From positions 104,167-168,166 of the forward strand of contig NZ_AJVF01000021.1 in the NCBI RefSeq assembly GCF_000262045.1: a DNA stretch of 64,000 nt, written 5' to 3'. The notes beneath the pieces were generated by a model. The model was not told the origin of the DNA. It ran no database searches and saw only the letters and a program-made list of their open reading frames with translations. Shown piece after piece: positions 44,971 through 54,664 of the stretch. Origin of the DNA: Bacillus siamensis KCTC 13613 (GTDB lineage: Bacteria > Bacillota > Bacilli > Bacillales > Bacillaceae). Numbering within the stretch: position 1 is the first letter of the stretch; the number at the start of each line of letters is the position of its first letter. The position numbers were made by a program, and so were the translations under genes.

Positions 44971-46338
44971 ATGAGCAAAGAGGCATTTTATCAGTCGCTG
45001 GCCAAAGATATTCTGGACAACTGCGGCGGTTCATCGAATATTTCGGGCTTTACCCACTGTATGACACGCCTGAGAATTACGCCTTTAGATCAGGACAAAA
45101 CGGATATTGAAGCGCTGAAACGTCTTGACGGAGTAATAGGCGTCGTCGAAGCCGAAACACTGCAGATCATTCTCGGCACGGGTGTCGTCAATCATGTCGC
45201 CGACGCTTTCGCAAAACTGGTGTCACCCGGAAAAAACATTGATTTAAAAGAAGCCGCCTCACGGAAAAAAGCCGATCTTAACAGAAAAAATACAACACCC
45301 ATCAAACTGCTTTTGAGAAAAATATCAAGCATCTTCATTCCTCTTATTCCCGCACTCATTGCATCAGGTTTAATCACCGGCATGACGAAAGCCGTCATTC
45401 AGGCCGGCTGGCTCCCGAAAGAATCTCAAATCGCACTTATTTTAACGGTTATCGGTTCAGGCTTATTCGCTTACCTCGGCGTCCTTGTCGGCATCAATGC
45501 GGCGAAGGAATTCGGCGGAACACCCGCGATGGGCGGCATTGCAGGCATATTGATCTTAAACCCGGAGATCGCCAATATCAGTTTGTTCGGAGAGAATCTG
45601 CTCCCGGGCAGGGGAGGTTTAATCGGCGTTCTTTTCGCTGCGATTTTTATCGCTTATACGGAACGGTTTATCAGAAAATACGTCCATCAATCCATCGACA
45701 TTATCGTCACGCCTACTTTGTCTTTGCTCATCACAGGACTGGTGACATATGTCATCTTCATCCCTGCAGGCGGTTTTATTTCTGATTTGATTACATCAGG
45801 TTTATTGTCGCTGCTGAATATCGGGGGAGTGCTGTCGGGATTTGTATTAGGAGGCGCCTTCCTGCCGCTTGTCATCACCGGCCTGCATCAAGGCTTGACT
45901 CCCGTGCATTTGGAACTCATCCGATCCATCGGGGATGACCCGCTTCTGCCGATTCTCGCAATGGGAGGCGCAGGTCAAGTAGGCGCGGCCTTCGCCATCT
46001 TTATGAAAACAAAAAAAGCCTCATTGAAAAGAGCGATCGGCGGCGGACTTCCATCCGGTCTGCTCGGAATCGGGGAGCCGCTCATCTTCGGCGTCACACT
46101 TCCGCTCGGCCGGCCGTTTTTAACAGCGTGTTTAGGGGCGGGTATCGGCGGCGCCTTTCAAGCCCATTTTCAAGTTGCGACTTTTTCAATCGGTGTCTCC
46201 GGCCTTCCGCTCTCATTTCTCGTACAGCCGGCTCAAATCGTTTTATATATCATCGGTCTCTTCATCTCTTACGCGGCGGGCTTTGTCTTCACCTATGCTT
46301 TCGGGTTTAAGGATGACATGGCTGCTGAATTTGAATAA
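44971..46338 (+). CDS. murP: MurNAc-specific PTS transporter, EIIBC component
   Basis: A 455-residue PTS protein that imports and phosphorylates N-acetylmuramic acid. The EIIB domain comes first, with phospho-Cys in SGFTHCMTRLRITPLD (about residue 28). From residue ~110 the EIIC domain follows with about ten spans, including FIPLIPALIASGLITGM and the conserved LLGIGEPLIFGVTLPLGRPF (about 364-383). No EIIA is fused, so it depends on a shared EIIA. GAGGAGG precedes the start. Feeds MurQ. Confidence 0.93.
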   Translation: MSKEAFYQSLAKDILDNCGGSSNISGFTHCMTRLRITPLDQDKTDIEALKRLDGVIGVVEAETLQIILGTGVVNHVADAFAKLVSPGKNIDLKEAASRKKADLNRKNTTPIKLLLRKISSIFIPLIPALIASGLITGMTKAVIQAGWLPKESQIALILTVIGSGLFAYLGVLVGINAAKEFGGTPAMGGIAGILILNPEIANISLFGENLLPGRGGLIGVLFAAIFIAYTERFIRKYVHQSIDIIVTPTLSLLITGLVTYVIFIPAGGFISDLITSGLLSLLNIGGVLSGFVLGGAFLPLVITGLHQGLTPVHLELIRSIGDDPLLPILAMGGAGQVGAAFAIFMKTKKASLKRAIGGGLPSGLLGIGEPLIFGVTLPLGRPFLTACLGAGIGGAFQAHFQVATFSIGVSGLPLSFLVQPAQIVLYIIGLFISYAAGFVFTYAFGFKDDMAAEFE

Positions 46339-46356
46339 GCCGGGAGGGAACAGAAT

Positions 46357-47640
46357 ATGAAAACACTGGCAGCCGCCGTACTCACCATGGTCATCAGCCT
46401 CTCTTTTCTGCCGCAGCACAAAGCCGGAGCCCAACCCAAATTATACGACACAGCAAAGCTCAGAAAGGTTGATCAAATGATTGAAAAAGACATCGCATCA
46501 GGATTCCCGGGAGCCGTCCTCGTCGTCGTAAAGGACGGACGGGTGATCAAAAAGAAAGCATACGGCTACAGCAAAAAATATGATGGAAACAGTCTTTTAT
46601 CCCGTCCGAAAAAAATGAAAACGTCAACTATGTTTGATTTAGCTTCCAACACAAAAATGTATGCGGCGAATTTTGCATTACAGCGCCTCGTCAGCCAGGG
46701 AAAGCTGGATGTGTATCAAAAAGTTTCGGCTTACCTTCCCGATTTCAAAGACAGGAAAAGCGATCCGATACAAGGAAAAGACCGCATACGCGTCATTGAT
46801 GTGCTGCAGCATCAATCCGGTCTGCCGGCAAGCTTTTATTTTTATAAGCCGGACACCGCAGGCCCTTTTTATTCACAAGAACGGGACAAAACGATCCGTT
46901 TTCTCACCCAGATCCCGCTTGAATACAAACCGGGCACAAAACACGTATACAGCGATATCGGTTACATGCTGCTCGGCTGCATTATTGAAAACATAACCGG
47001 AAAAACCCTTGATGCCTATGCGGAACAAGAACTGTACAAACCGCTGAAACTGACGCACACACTGTTTAACCCGCTGCAAAAAGGCTTCAAAGAAAAAGCA
47101 TTCGCAGCTACTGAACGTTTAGGCAACACGCGTGACGGGGTTATCCATTTTCCTCATATCAGGACGTATACGCTGCAAGGAGAGGTTCATGACGAAAAAG
47201 CATTTTACTCAATGGGAGGGGTGTCCGGCCATGCAGGACTGTTTTCAAGAGCTGATGACATGGCCGTTCTTCTTCAAGTCATGCTGAACGGCGGCAGTTA
47301 CAAACATGTTTCTCTCTTCACTCAGCAAACGGCCGATCTGTTCACAACGGCGTCATCCTCTGACCCGACTTTCGCTCTCGGCTGGCGGAAAAACGGCAGC
47401 CCTGATATGGAGTGGATGTTCGGCCCTTATGCAAGCAGGCAGGCTTACGGCCATACCGGATGGACCGGCACCGTCACGATCATTGACCCCGCTTATCATC
47501 TCGGGATCGCGCTTTTGACCAACAAAAAGCATTCCCCCGTCGTCAGCCCCGGTGAAAATCCGAATGTTTTTGAAGGGGATCTTTTCCCGACCGGAAGCTA
47601 CGGCAGCGTCGTAAAAGCGATTTACGAAGCCATTGAATGA
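46357..47640 (+). CDS. ybbE: YbbE-like serine beta-lactamase-family hydrolase (AmlC type)
   Basis: A 427-residue secreted protein of the serine beta-lactamase / class C penicillin-binding family. It has a signal peptide (KTLAAAVLTMVISLSFLPQHKAGA, about 1-25). Catalytic motifs are SxxK as S97-N-T-K100 in FDLASNTKMY, Y198-S-D in KHVYSDIGY, and HTG in YGHTGWTGTV. In the recycling operon it probably acts on released peptidoglycan fragments or on the wall itself; the precise reaction is not established for Bacillus. It is co-directional with nagZ and namZ. Confidence 0.85.
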   Translation: MKTLAAAVLTMVISLSFLPQHKAGAQPKLYDTAKLRKVDQMIEKDIASGFPGAVLVVVKDGRVIKKKAYGYSKKYDGNSLLSRPKKMKTSTMFDLASNTKMYAANFALQRLVSQGKLDVYQKVSAYLPDFKDRKSDPIQGKDRIRVIDVLQHQSGLPASFYFYKPDTAGPFYSQERDKTIRFLTQIPLEYKPGTKHVYSDIGYMLLGCIIENITGKTLDAYAEQELYKPLKLTHTLFNPLQKGFKEKAFAATERLGNTRDGVIHFPHIRTYTLQGEVHDEKAFYSMGGVSGHAGLFSRADDMAVLLQVMLNGGSYKHVSLFTQQTADLFTTASSSDPTFALGWRKNGSPDMEWMFGPYASRQAYGHTGWTGTVTIIDPAYHLGIALLTNKKHSPVVSPGENPNVFEGDLFPTGSYGSVVKAIYEAIE

Positions 47641-47686
47641 CAACCTATGTCTTTTGTCCAAACTATGACGGCAGGAGGGCGCCATT

Positions 47687-49600
47687 ATGAAACTTGTCAT
47701 CTCAGCTGTATTACTGTTGTTTATTGTTTTCGGCACGCATCATGCATCGACAAAACCGGATATTCCGTCACAGGCGGAACAAACGGTATCCCGCATGACA
47801 TTAGATGAGAAATTAGGGCAGATGCTCATGCCTGACTTTCGAAATTGGCAAAAAAAGGGGCAGTCATCACCTGAGGCTCTTACTCAAATGAATGACGAAG
47901 TCGCAGGGCTTATTCAAAAGTACCGGTTCGGCGGTGTCATCTTATTTGCAGAAAATGTAAAAAACACTGAACAAACGGTCCGCCTGACAGATGCCTTTCA
48001 AAAAGCAAGCCCTGACATTCCGCTATTATTAAGCATTGATCAAGAAGGCGGCATCGTAACAAGACTTGGTGAGGGCACTCATTTCCCAGGCAATATGGCA
48101 CTCGGGGCTGCAAGAAAAACAGCATACGCGTCCCAAACCGGCGCCATTATCGGGAAAGAATTGAAAGCACTCGGCATTAATACGAATTTCGCTCCCGTTC
48201 TCGATATCAATAATAATCCCGGAAATCCGGTCATCGGCGTCAGGTCATTCAGTTCAGACCGTGATCTGACAGCAACACTCGGCCTTGCCTCAATGAAGGC
48301 TCAGCAAAAACAGGATGTCGCTTCCGCCGTCAAACATTTCCCGGGACACGGCGACACGGATGTCGATAGCCACTACGGCCTTCCGCTTGTCACCCACGGT
48401 CAAGAAAGGCTGAGGCAGATCGAACTGTATCCGTTCCGTCAGGCCATTCAGGCCGGGGCCGATATGATCATGACAGCCCATGTGCAATTTCCCGCTTTTG
48501 ATGATACAACCTATAAAAGCAAGCTGGACGGTTCAGACATTCTTGTACCTGCCACACTCTCGAAAAAAGTGATGACTCATCTTCTCCGTGAGGAAATGGG
48601 GTTTAACGGCGTCATTGTGACGGATGCATTAAACATGAAAGCCATTGCCGATCATTTCGGCCAGGAAGAGGCGGTCGTCATGGCAATAAAAGCAGGAGTC
48701 GACATCGCCCTGATGCCGGCCCAAGTGACATCGCTGCAAACAGAAAACCGCTTTGCCCAAGTTCATTCCGCTTTAAAAAAGGCGGTTCAAAAAGGGGATA
48801 TTCCTCTTCAGCAAATCAACAAATCGGTGGAGCGCATCATTTCCTTGAAAATAAAACGAGGGATATATCCCGCTCCGAAAGAAACAAGTCTGAAAAAGAA
48901 GATTGCAAAAGCGCATAAAACCGTCGGCAGCAAAAACCATCTGAAGGCTGAAAAACAAATCGCGGAAAGATCCGTCACCGTCTTACAAAACAAAAACAGC
49001 ACGCTCCCATTCAAACCGAAAAAGAACAGCCGCGTTCTCCTTGCCGCTCCTTATGAAGATCAAACAGCGTCAATGGAACAAACCATTCGGCAGCTCATCA
49101 AGAAGAAAAAAATCCGGCCGGTAACCATCAGTAAAATGAACTTCGCCGAGCGCACTTTTCATGATGAGCACAAAAAGCTGGTATCAGACGCTGATTACGT
49201 CATTACAGGCTCATATGTCGTAAAAAATGATCCTGTCGTAAACGACGGTGTCATTGACGATTCCGTCACAGATCCCGGCAAATGGACGACCGCGTTTCCG
49301 CGGGCCGTCATGAAGGCTGCGCAGTCGAACCAAAAACCCTTTGTGCTGATGAGTCTTCGGAATCCTTACGACGCCGCGAATTTTGAAGAAGCTGATGCCC
49401 TTATCGCAGTCTACGGGTTTAAAGGATATGCAGACGGACAATTTCTCCAGCCAAACATTCCGGCAGGCATTGAAGCGATATTCGGGCAGACAAAACCGAA
49501 AGGCAGGCTGCCCGCTGCTATTCCTTCCGTCACCCATCCGGGGACGACACTGTATCCATATGGTTTCGGGATCAATCTGAAGACCGGAAAACCGCTTTAA
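47687..49600 (+). CDS. nagZ: Secreted beta-N-acetylglucosaminidase NagZ
   Basis: A 637-residue GH3 enzyme that removes GlcNAc from the non-reducing end of muropeptide saccharides. A short signal peptide ([19 protein letters not shown]) precedes the TIM barrel with [14 protein letters not shown], the [18 protein letters not shown] loop carrying the Bacillus Asp-His dyad, and the nucleophile in [13 protein letters not shown] (Asp near 310). The second (C-terminal) alpha/beta domain spans about 420-637. Unlike the single-domain Gram-negative NagZ, this two-domain form is secreted and works on the wall. GGAGGG precedes the start. Confidence 0.95.
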   Translation: MKLVISAVLLLFIVFGTHHASTKPDIPSQAEQTVSRMTLDEKLGQMLMPDFRNWQKKGQSSPEALTQMNDEVAGLIQKYRFGGVILFAENVKNTEQTVRLTDAFQKASPDIPLLLSIDQEGGIVTRLGEGTHFPGNMALGAARKTAYASQTGAIIGKELKALGINTNFAPVLDINNNPGNPVIGVRSFSSDRDLTATLGLASMKAQQKQDVASAVKHFPGHGDTDVDSHYGLPLVTHGQERLRQIELYPFRQAIQAGADMIMTAHVQFPAFDDTTYKSKLDGSDILVPATLSKKVMTHLLREEMGFNGVIVTDALNMKAIADHFGQEEAVVMAIKAGVDIALMPAQVTSLQTENRFAQVHSALKKAVQKGDIPLQQINKSVERIISLKIKRGIYPAPKETSLKKKIAKAHKTVGSKNHLKAEKQIAERSVTVLQNKNSTLPFKPKKNSRVLLAAPYEDQTASMEQTIRQLIKKKKIRPVTISKMNFAERTFHDEHKKLVSDADYVITGSYVVKNDPVVNDGVIDDSVTDPGKWTTAFPRAVMKAAQSNQKPFVLMSLRNPYDAANFEEADALIAVYGFKGYADGQFLQPNIPAGIEAIFGQTKPKGRLPAAIPSVTHPGTTLYPYGFGINLKTGKPL

Positions 49601-49615
49601 ACAGGAGGGCTGATC

Positions 49616-50860
49616 ATGAAAACACATACGGCTGCACTTCTCGCCGGACTTGTCGTCATCAGTGCTATGACGGCAGTCTCGGCGGCTTCTGACAGTAACA
49701 CACACACTGCCAAAAAACCAACCATCCAGACAGGCATTGACCGCCTGCTGAAAGATTATAAACAAGAACTGAAGGGAAAAAGAATCGGACTGATCACTAA
49801 TCCGACCGGTGTGAACTCAACATTAAAAAGCAGCGTTGACGTGCTTTATGAGGCACAAGACATGCATTTGACGGCATTATTCGGACCCGAGCACGGTGTT
49901 CGCGGCGACGCTCAGGCCGGAGACAAAGTCACATCCTATATAGATGAAAAAACAGGGCTTCCCGTCTACAGCCTGTACGGAGAAACGAGAAAACCGACGC
50001 CTGACATGCTGAAAGATACCGATGTGCTGATTTTCGATATCCAGGATGTCGGAATGCGATACTACACCTACATTTATACAATGGCCTATGCCATGGAGGC
50101 GGCCAAAGAAAAAGGCATTCCTTTTTATGTCTTGGACCGGCCGAATCCGCAAGGCGGACGACATCCGGACGGCCCGGTTCTTGAGCCTGACTACGCTTCA
50201 TTTGTCGGACTGTATCCAATCCCGCTGAAACACGGCATGACCATCGGCGAGCTTGCTCTCCTATTCAATAAAGAGTTTCATATTGGCGCCGATCTCACCG
50301 TCGTAAAGATGAAGCGTTGGAAGCGGACGATGACCATTGAAGATACCGGTCTGCCGTTCGTCCTCCCTTCGCCTAACATCCCGACCCCGGACAGCATATT
50401 CGCTTATTCGGCGACAGGACTAATCGAAGGCACGAACGTATCTGAAGGAAGGGGCACGACAAAGCCGTTTGAACTTATCGGCGCACCTTATATGAAAAGC
50501 ACCGAGCTCGAAGAACGCCTTAACAGTCTCAAGCTTCCGGGCGTCACCTTCAGAGCCGCTTCATTTATCCCCAGCTTCTCCAAGCACCAGGGCAAGCTAT
50601 GCCACGGCGTACAAGTCTACGTAACGAACAGAAACACCTTTGAAGCGGCAAAAACAGGGCTCTCCATTCTGAAAACCATGCATGACTTATATCCGAATGA
50701 CTTCTCATTTCTGCCGACAGGAGCTTTTGACAAGCTGATCGGCAACGGCTGGGTACGCAAAAAAATAGAACAAGGCGCTTCCATTCAAGACATCACCAGC
50801 ACCTATCAACGCCGGCTTGACCAATTCAAACTTGTAAGAAAGCAATACCTCATATACTGA
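49616..50860 (+). CDS. namZ: Exo-beta-N-acetylmuramidase NamZ (DUF1343)
   Basis: A 414-residue secreted DUF1343 protein (YbbC). Signal peptide: KTHTAALLAGLVVISAMTAVSAAS. The GH171 catalytic domain starts with GKRIGLITNPTGVN, FGPEHGVRGDAQAG (catalytic Glu in PEHG, about 92), DTDVLIFDIQDVGMRYYTYIYTM and FYVLDRPNPQGGR. The C-terminal domain is helical. NamZ releases MurNAc from the non-reducing end of peptidoglycan, giving the sugar that MurP imports and MurQ uses. It ends the recycling operon. B. subtilis YbbC is the same length. Confidence 0.93.
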   Translation: MKTHTAALLAGLVVISAMTAVSAASDSNTHTAKKPTIQTGIDRLLKDYKQELKGKRIGLITNPTGVNSTLKSSVDVLYEAQDMHLTALFGPEHGVRGDAQAGDKVTSYIDEKTGLPVYSLYGETRKPTPDMLKDTDVLIFDIQDVGMRYYTYIYTMAYAMEAAKEKGIPFYVLDRPNPQGGRHPDGPVLEPDYASFVGLYPIPLKHGMTIGELALLFNKEFHIGADLTVVKMKRWKRTMTIEDTGLPFVLPSPNIPTPDSIFAYSATGLIEGTNVSEGRGTTKPFELIGAPYMKSTELEERLNSLKLPGVTFRAASFIPSFSKHQGKLCHGVQVYVTNRNTFEAAKTGLSILKTMHDLYPNDFSFLPTGAFDKLIGNGWVRKKIEQGASIQDITSTYQRRLDQFKLVRKQYLIY

Positions 50861-50869
50861 CAACATTCG

Positions 50870-50885
50870 TGTTACACGTGTAACA
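50870..50885. promoter_or_regulatory. 16-base perfect palindrome between namZ and btr
   Basis: TGTTACAC / GTGTAACA, ten bases after the namZ stop. It has no T run on the plus strand and is too short for a good terminator; it could be a protein-binding site. Confidence 0.35.
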
Positions 50886-50946
50886 TTTTGACGCATTTCA
50901 CATTTCCGCTTTTTATAGGAAAACATTCATTTATTTGGTACAATTC

Positions 50947-50967
50947 AAATGATAACAGTTATCATTT
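50947..50967. promoter_or_regulatory. Fur box of btr
   Basis: AAATGATAAC-A-GTTATCATTT is a perfect 10-1-10 inverted repeat with the Fur core TGATAAC-x-GTTATCA, 30 bases before the btr start. Iron repression is expected. It is nested in a wider inverted repeat AAACATTCATTTA (50921-50933) / TAAATGAATGTTT (50967-50979). Confidence 0.88.
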
Positions 50968-50997
50968 AAATGAATGTTTCCTAAAAGGTGGTTTCTC

Positions 50998-52593
50998 ATG
51001 AAAAACACATTATTCTTTCACCCAATTGATATCATCTCCGTAAAAAAAACAGCAGACCTTTTGTCAGAGCATCAGCTCACTGATTCCCCGGTACTGATCT
51101 TTCATGTGACAGGCGAGGGACAAATTGATATCGGAACAGACAGCTTCCCGCTGCAGAAGGAGACGCTCTACATCTGTCCTTGTGATGAGACATTCAATAT
51201 TGACCCTGCATCGTCAGACGGCATCCATTTGTATATCGTCAGACTCCGTATTTTCTCATATTCATCAGATGATAAAGCGATGCTTCCGGATAACGGGGGA
51301 GACATCTTCCGCGGACTTCAGCAAATGAATTTGCAAACGGTTGAACACTTGACAAGCCGGCTTCAGTCACTTTCCGAAAACGCGCGATCGGCGGATGAAT
51401 TGCAGAAAATGAAATCAACAGCCGACTTTCAGCAGCTGATGTACGACCTTTATGCCGCAAAAGTGTGCCATCAAAACAATACGAAAGCGGCGATCGAACA
51501 GACAAAACAATTCATACATGCACAATCCGACACAAAAATCACACTCACCCAGCTTGCTCAAATGGCGGGAATCAGTCCTAAGCATTACAGTGAAACCTTT
51601 AAAAAACTATATGGACAAAGCGTAACAGAATATATCACAGACATCCGCATAACCAATGCGAAAAAACTGATGGCCAAGGCCAGCTGCAAACTGCGGGAAA
51701 TCGCTCATCAAATCGGCTACCAAGACGAATTTTATTTCAGCCGCATCTTTAAAAAACGTACGGGCAGCTCACCTACAAGCTATATGAAAAAAAGGCGCAC
51801 AAAAATGGCCGCGTACGGGAAAGAAATGATGGGACATTTGATTCCTCTGCATCACGTGCCTTACGCTGCAACGCTTCATCCGAAATGGACGGCCTATTAC
51901 TATAAACAATTCTCTTCAGACATTCCCGTGCACCTCAGCGCTTACCGCTATAACGCAAATTGGGAAGAAAACCTGCATACGCTGTCTCAAGCTGCGCCGG
52001 ACATCATTTTCAGTCTGGATTCTGTCAGTGAAGAAGAAAAACAGCGTCTGAATGATATCACCGAAGTTTTCTACATTCCGACTCAAGACAATTGGAAAGA
52101 CCAGTTTCTTCACGCAGCTGCATACTTGAATGAAGAACAGGAAGCCCGGCACTGGCTTGAAGCCTATCAAAATCTCGCACACTCAGCAAAAGACGCTCTT
52201 GAACACGTGCGGCATCAGCGTTTCTTATTTGTCCGTGTATATAAAGAAAATATGTATATCGCCCATAACAACAGCATTGAGGATGTCTTCTTCGGTGATC
52301 TGGACTTTACCTCCGCAAAACCGGAATCTTTTGCTCCCGACGAAAAGATTTCATTGGAAATGCTGGCGGATTGCCAGGCTGACTGCATCATGCTTTTCAC
52401 TTGCAAAGAACCGGAAACGCTTCGCTATTTTCAGCGCATTCAGCAGTCTGAAATATGGCAGAACCTTAGAGCCGTCAGCAATAAACGTGTGTTTCCCGTT
52501 TCATCTGACCCGTGGATTGAATATTCTCCAAGCGGGCATCAGCGGATGATTGAACAAAGCATTTCCTTTTTTTCCGAAGATCGTCCATGGTAA
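50998..52593 (+). CDS. btr: Bacillibactin transport regulator Btr (AraC family fused to a siderophore-binding domain)
   Basis: A ~531-residue activator. The N-terminal cupin-like part covers about 1-160. A double AraC HTH follows at about 160-265 (ITLTQLAQMAGISPKHYSETFKKLYGQSVTEYITDIRI, and KLREIAHQIGYQDEFYFSRIFKKRTGSSPTSYMKKRR). The C-terminal ~260 residues resemble FeuA-type periplasmic binding proteins (IIFSLDSVSEEEKQRL, FVRVYKENMYIAHNN) without a lipobox. It senses Fe-bacillibactin directly and activates feuABC-ybbA. The start at 50998 has AAAGGTGG upstream. Fur box in front. Confidence 0.93.
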   Translation: MKNTLFFHPIDIISVKKTADLLSEHQLTDSPVLIFHVTGEGQIDIGTDSFPLQKETLYICPCDETFNIDPASSDGIHLYIVRLRIFSYSSDDKAMLPDNGGDIFRGLQQMNLQTVEHLTSRLQSLSENARSADELQKMKSTADFQQLMYDLYAAKVCHQNNTKAAIEQTKQFIHAQSDTKITLTQLAQMAGISPKHYSETFKKLYGQSVTEYITDIRITNAKKLMAKASCKLREIAHQIGYQDEFYFSRIFKKRTGSSPTSYMKKRRTKMAAYGKEMMGHLIPLHHVPYAATLHPKWTAYYYKQFSSDIPVHLSAYRYNANWEENLHTLSQAAPDIIFSLDSVSEEEKQRLNDITEVFYIPTQDNWKDQFLHAAAYLNEEQEARHWLEAYQNLAHSAKDALEHVRHQRFLFVRVYKENMYIAHNNSIEDVFFGDLDFTSAKPESFAPDEKISLEMLADCQADCIMLFTCKEPETLRYFQRIQQSEIWQNLRAVSNKRVFPVSSDPWIEYSPSGHQRMIEQSISFFSEDRPW

Positions 52594-52640
52594 TACCGGA
52601 AATTGTCCATGGTCTTATCTTTGTTCATTCTCTATAATTC

Positions 52641-52663
52641 CAATTGATAATAGTTATCAATTG
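52641..52663. promoter_or_regulatory. Fur box of feuABC-ybbA
   Basis: CAATTGATAA-TAG-TTATCAATTG inverted repeat with the Fur TGATAAT-x-x-TTATCA core, just before the feuA ribosome site. Confidence 0.88.
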
Positions 52664-52680
52664 AACAGGAGGAACAATAG

Positions 52681-53637
52681 ATGAAGAAATTGGCATTCGC
52701 TTTCATGATTTTGCTTTTGGCTTTCACGGCCGCGGCTTGCGGAAGCTCAGAAACATCTGATACAGCAAGTAAAGGTAAGGACGCTTCTTCAAATAAAAAG
52801 AAAATCGAATATCTCGGAAAAACATATGAAGTCAAAGCGCCGACTGACAAAATCGCCATTACGGGCAGCGTAGAATCAATGGAAGACGCCAAATTGCTCA
52901 ACGTCCATCCGGCAGGAGCGATATCATTCTCCGGCAAATTCCCGGAACTGTTTAAAGATATTACAGATAAATCCGTATCAACAGGTGAAAAAATGCAGCC
53001 GAATATGGAGAAAATTCTTGAACTGCAGCCGGACGTCATTCTGGCATCAACCAAGTTCCCTGAAAAAACGATAAAAAAATTGAGCGGCACGGCTGAGACC
53101 ATTCCTGTCTCTCATATCTCATCAAACTGGAAAGAGAACATGATGCTGCTTGCCCAGCTAACAGGCAAAGAGGAAAAAGCGAAAAAAATCATTGCTGATT
53201 ACAACCAGGATCTGAAAAAGACGAAAACAAAGATGAACAGCAAAGCAAAGCAGGCAAACGCGCTGGTCATCAGAATCAGACAAGGAAATATTTACATTTA
53301 TCCTGAACAAGTTTATTTCAACTCTACGCTTTACGGTGATTTAGGCCTGAAGGCGCCGGACGAAGTGAAAGCGGCGAAAGCGCAGGAGCTGATTTCTCTT
53401 GAAAAATTAAGCGAAATGAACCCCGACCATATATTCGTACAATTTTCTGATGATGAAAACGCAGATAAGCCGGATGCTTTGAAGGACTTAGAGAAAAATC
53501 CGATTTGGAAGAGCCTGACGGCAGTCAAAAAAGACCATGTATACGTCAATACGATCGATCCATTAGCCCAAGGCGGTACCGCTTGGAGTAAAATCCGCTT
53601 CTTACAGGTTGCGGCTGACAAATTGACTCAAGACTAA
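52681..53637 (+). CDS. feuA: Iron-siderophore binding lipoprotein FeuA
   Basis: A 318-residue lipoprotein receptor for ferric bacillibactin and enterobactin. Signal peptide with lipobox ends at C20 (FTAAACGSS). The mature protein has the two-lobe class III binding-protein layout, KIAITGSVESMEDAKLLNVHPAGA, LQPDVILASTKFPEKTIKKL and a long connecting helix, ending DPLAQGGTAWSKIRFLQVAADKL. RBS AGGAGGAA. Repressed by Fur, activated by Btr. Confidence 0.95.
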   Translation: MKKLAFAFMILLLAFTAAACGSSETSDTASKGKDASSNKKKIEYLGKTYEVKAPTDKIAITGSVESMEDAKLLNVHPAGAISFSGKFPELFKDITDKSVSTGEKMQPNMEKILELQPDVILASTKFPEKTIKKLSGTAETIPVSHISSNWKENMMLLAQLTGKEEKAKKIIADYNQDLKKTKTKMNSKAKQANALVIRIRQGNIYIYPEQVYFNSTLYGDLGLKAPDEVKAAKAQELISLEKLSEMNPDHIFVQFSDDENADKPDALKDLEKNPIWKSLTAVKKDHVYVNTIDPLAQGGTAWSKIRFLQVAADKLTQD

Positions 53638-53656
53638 TAAAGAGTAGGTTTTTCAC

Positions 53657-54664
53657 ATGTATGCAAAACGGCGGACACACATTATTATCATCGCTTCACC
53701 GATTGCCATTGTTCTGTCACTGCTGCTTTCCGTTTTATACGGCGCAAAGCAGCTTGACTTCCATACCGTGTTCTCCGCATTGCTGCACTTTAATCCGGAG
53801 AATACCGACCATCAGATCATATGGCATTCAAGAATCCCGAGGGCGGTTGGCGCGATGTTTATCGGCGCCGCCCTTGCTGTTTCCGGGGCGCTCATGCAGG
53901 GAATCACACGGAACTATCTGGCCTCGCCTTCGATCATGGGTGTGTCGGACGGCTCCGCTTTTATCATTACTCTTTGCATGGTATTGCTCCCTCAATCAAC
54001 ATCCATTGAAATGATCATATACTCGTTTATCGGTTCCGCATTCGGCGCTGCCCTTGTTTTCGGGCTGGCCTCCATTCTTCCCGGCGGTTTTACCCCGGTG
54101 CAGCTTGCCATTATCGGAACGGTGACCAGTATGCTTCTCAGCAGTCTGTCGGCTGCGCTTTCGATTTATTTTCAAATCTCGCAGGATCTCAGTTTTTGGT
54201 ACAGTGCGAGACTGCATCAAATGAACCCTGATTTTTTGAAACTGGCCGTCCCGTTTTTTGCACTCGGAATCATCACAGCCATGATTCTCAGCAAAAAGGT
54301 CACAGCCGTATCATTAGGAGACGACATTTCAAAAAGTCTGGGACAGCAGAAAAGAACCATCAAACTCATGGCAATGGCGGCCGTTGTCATATTGACCGGA
54401 AGCTCGGTGGCGCTCGCCGGAAAAATTGCCTTTGTCGGTTTGGTCGTTCCGCACATCACCCGTTTTCTCGTCGGATCGGACTACAGCCGGTTGATTCCCT
54501 GCGCGTGCATCATCGGCGGCGTCTTCCTGACCCTTTGCGACCTTGCCAGCCGATTGATTAATTATCCGTTTGAGACGCCTATTGAAGTTGTCACTTCTAT
54601 CATCGGTGTTCCTTTCTTTCTTTATTTGATTAAAAGAAAAGGAGGGGATCAGCGTGGTGCGTAA
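53657..54664 (+). CDS. feuB: Ferric-bacillibactin ABC permease FeuB
   Basis: A 335-residue FecCD-type permease with about nine to ten spans. Family motifs: RIPRAVGAMFIGAALAVSGALMQGITRNYLASPSIMGVSDGSAF (about 56-100) and AGKIAFVGLVVPHITRFLVGSDYSRL (about 254-279), which contacts the ATPase. It pairs with FeuC; in B. subtilis the ATPase (YusV) is encoded elsewhere, and none is seen here either. Overlaps feuC by 11 bases. Confidence 0.95.
   Translation: MYAKRRTHIIIIASPIAIVLSLLLSVLYGAKQLDFHTVFSALLHFNPENTDHQIIWHSRIPRAVGAMFIGAALAVSGALMQGITRNYLASPSIMGVSDGSAFIITLCMVLLPQSTSIEMIIYSFIGSAFGAALVFGLASILPGGFTPVQLAIIGTVTSMLLSSLSAALSIYFQISQDLSFWYSARLHQMNPDFLKLAVPFFALGIITAMILSKKVTAVSLGDDISKSLGQQKRTIKLMAMAAVVILTGSSVALAGKIAFVGLVVPHITRFLVGSDYSRLIPCACIIGGVFLTLCDLASRLINYPFETPIEVVTSIIGVPFFLYLIKRKGGDQRGA

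Noticed and set aside
44808..45110. 100-codon frame from the end of murQ into murP
   Set aside because: It spans two real genes out of frame; only its middle part matters, as the murR relic.
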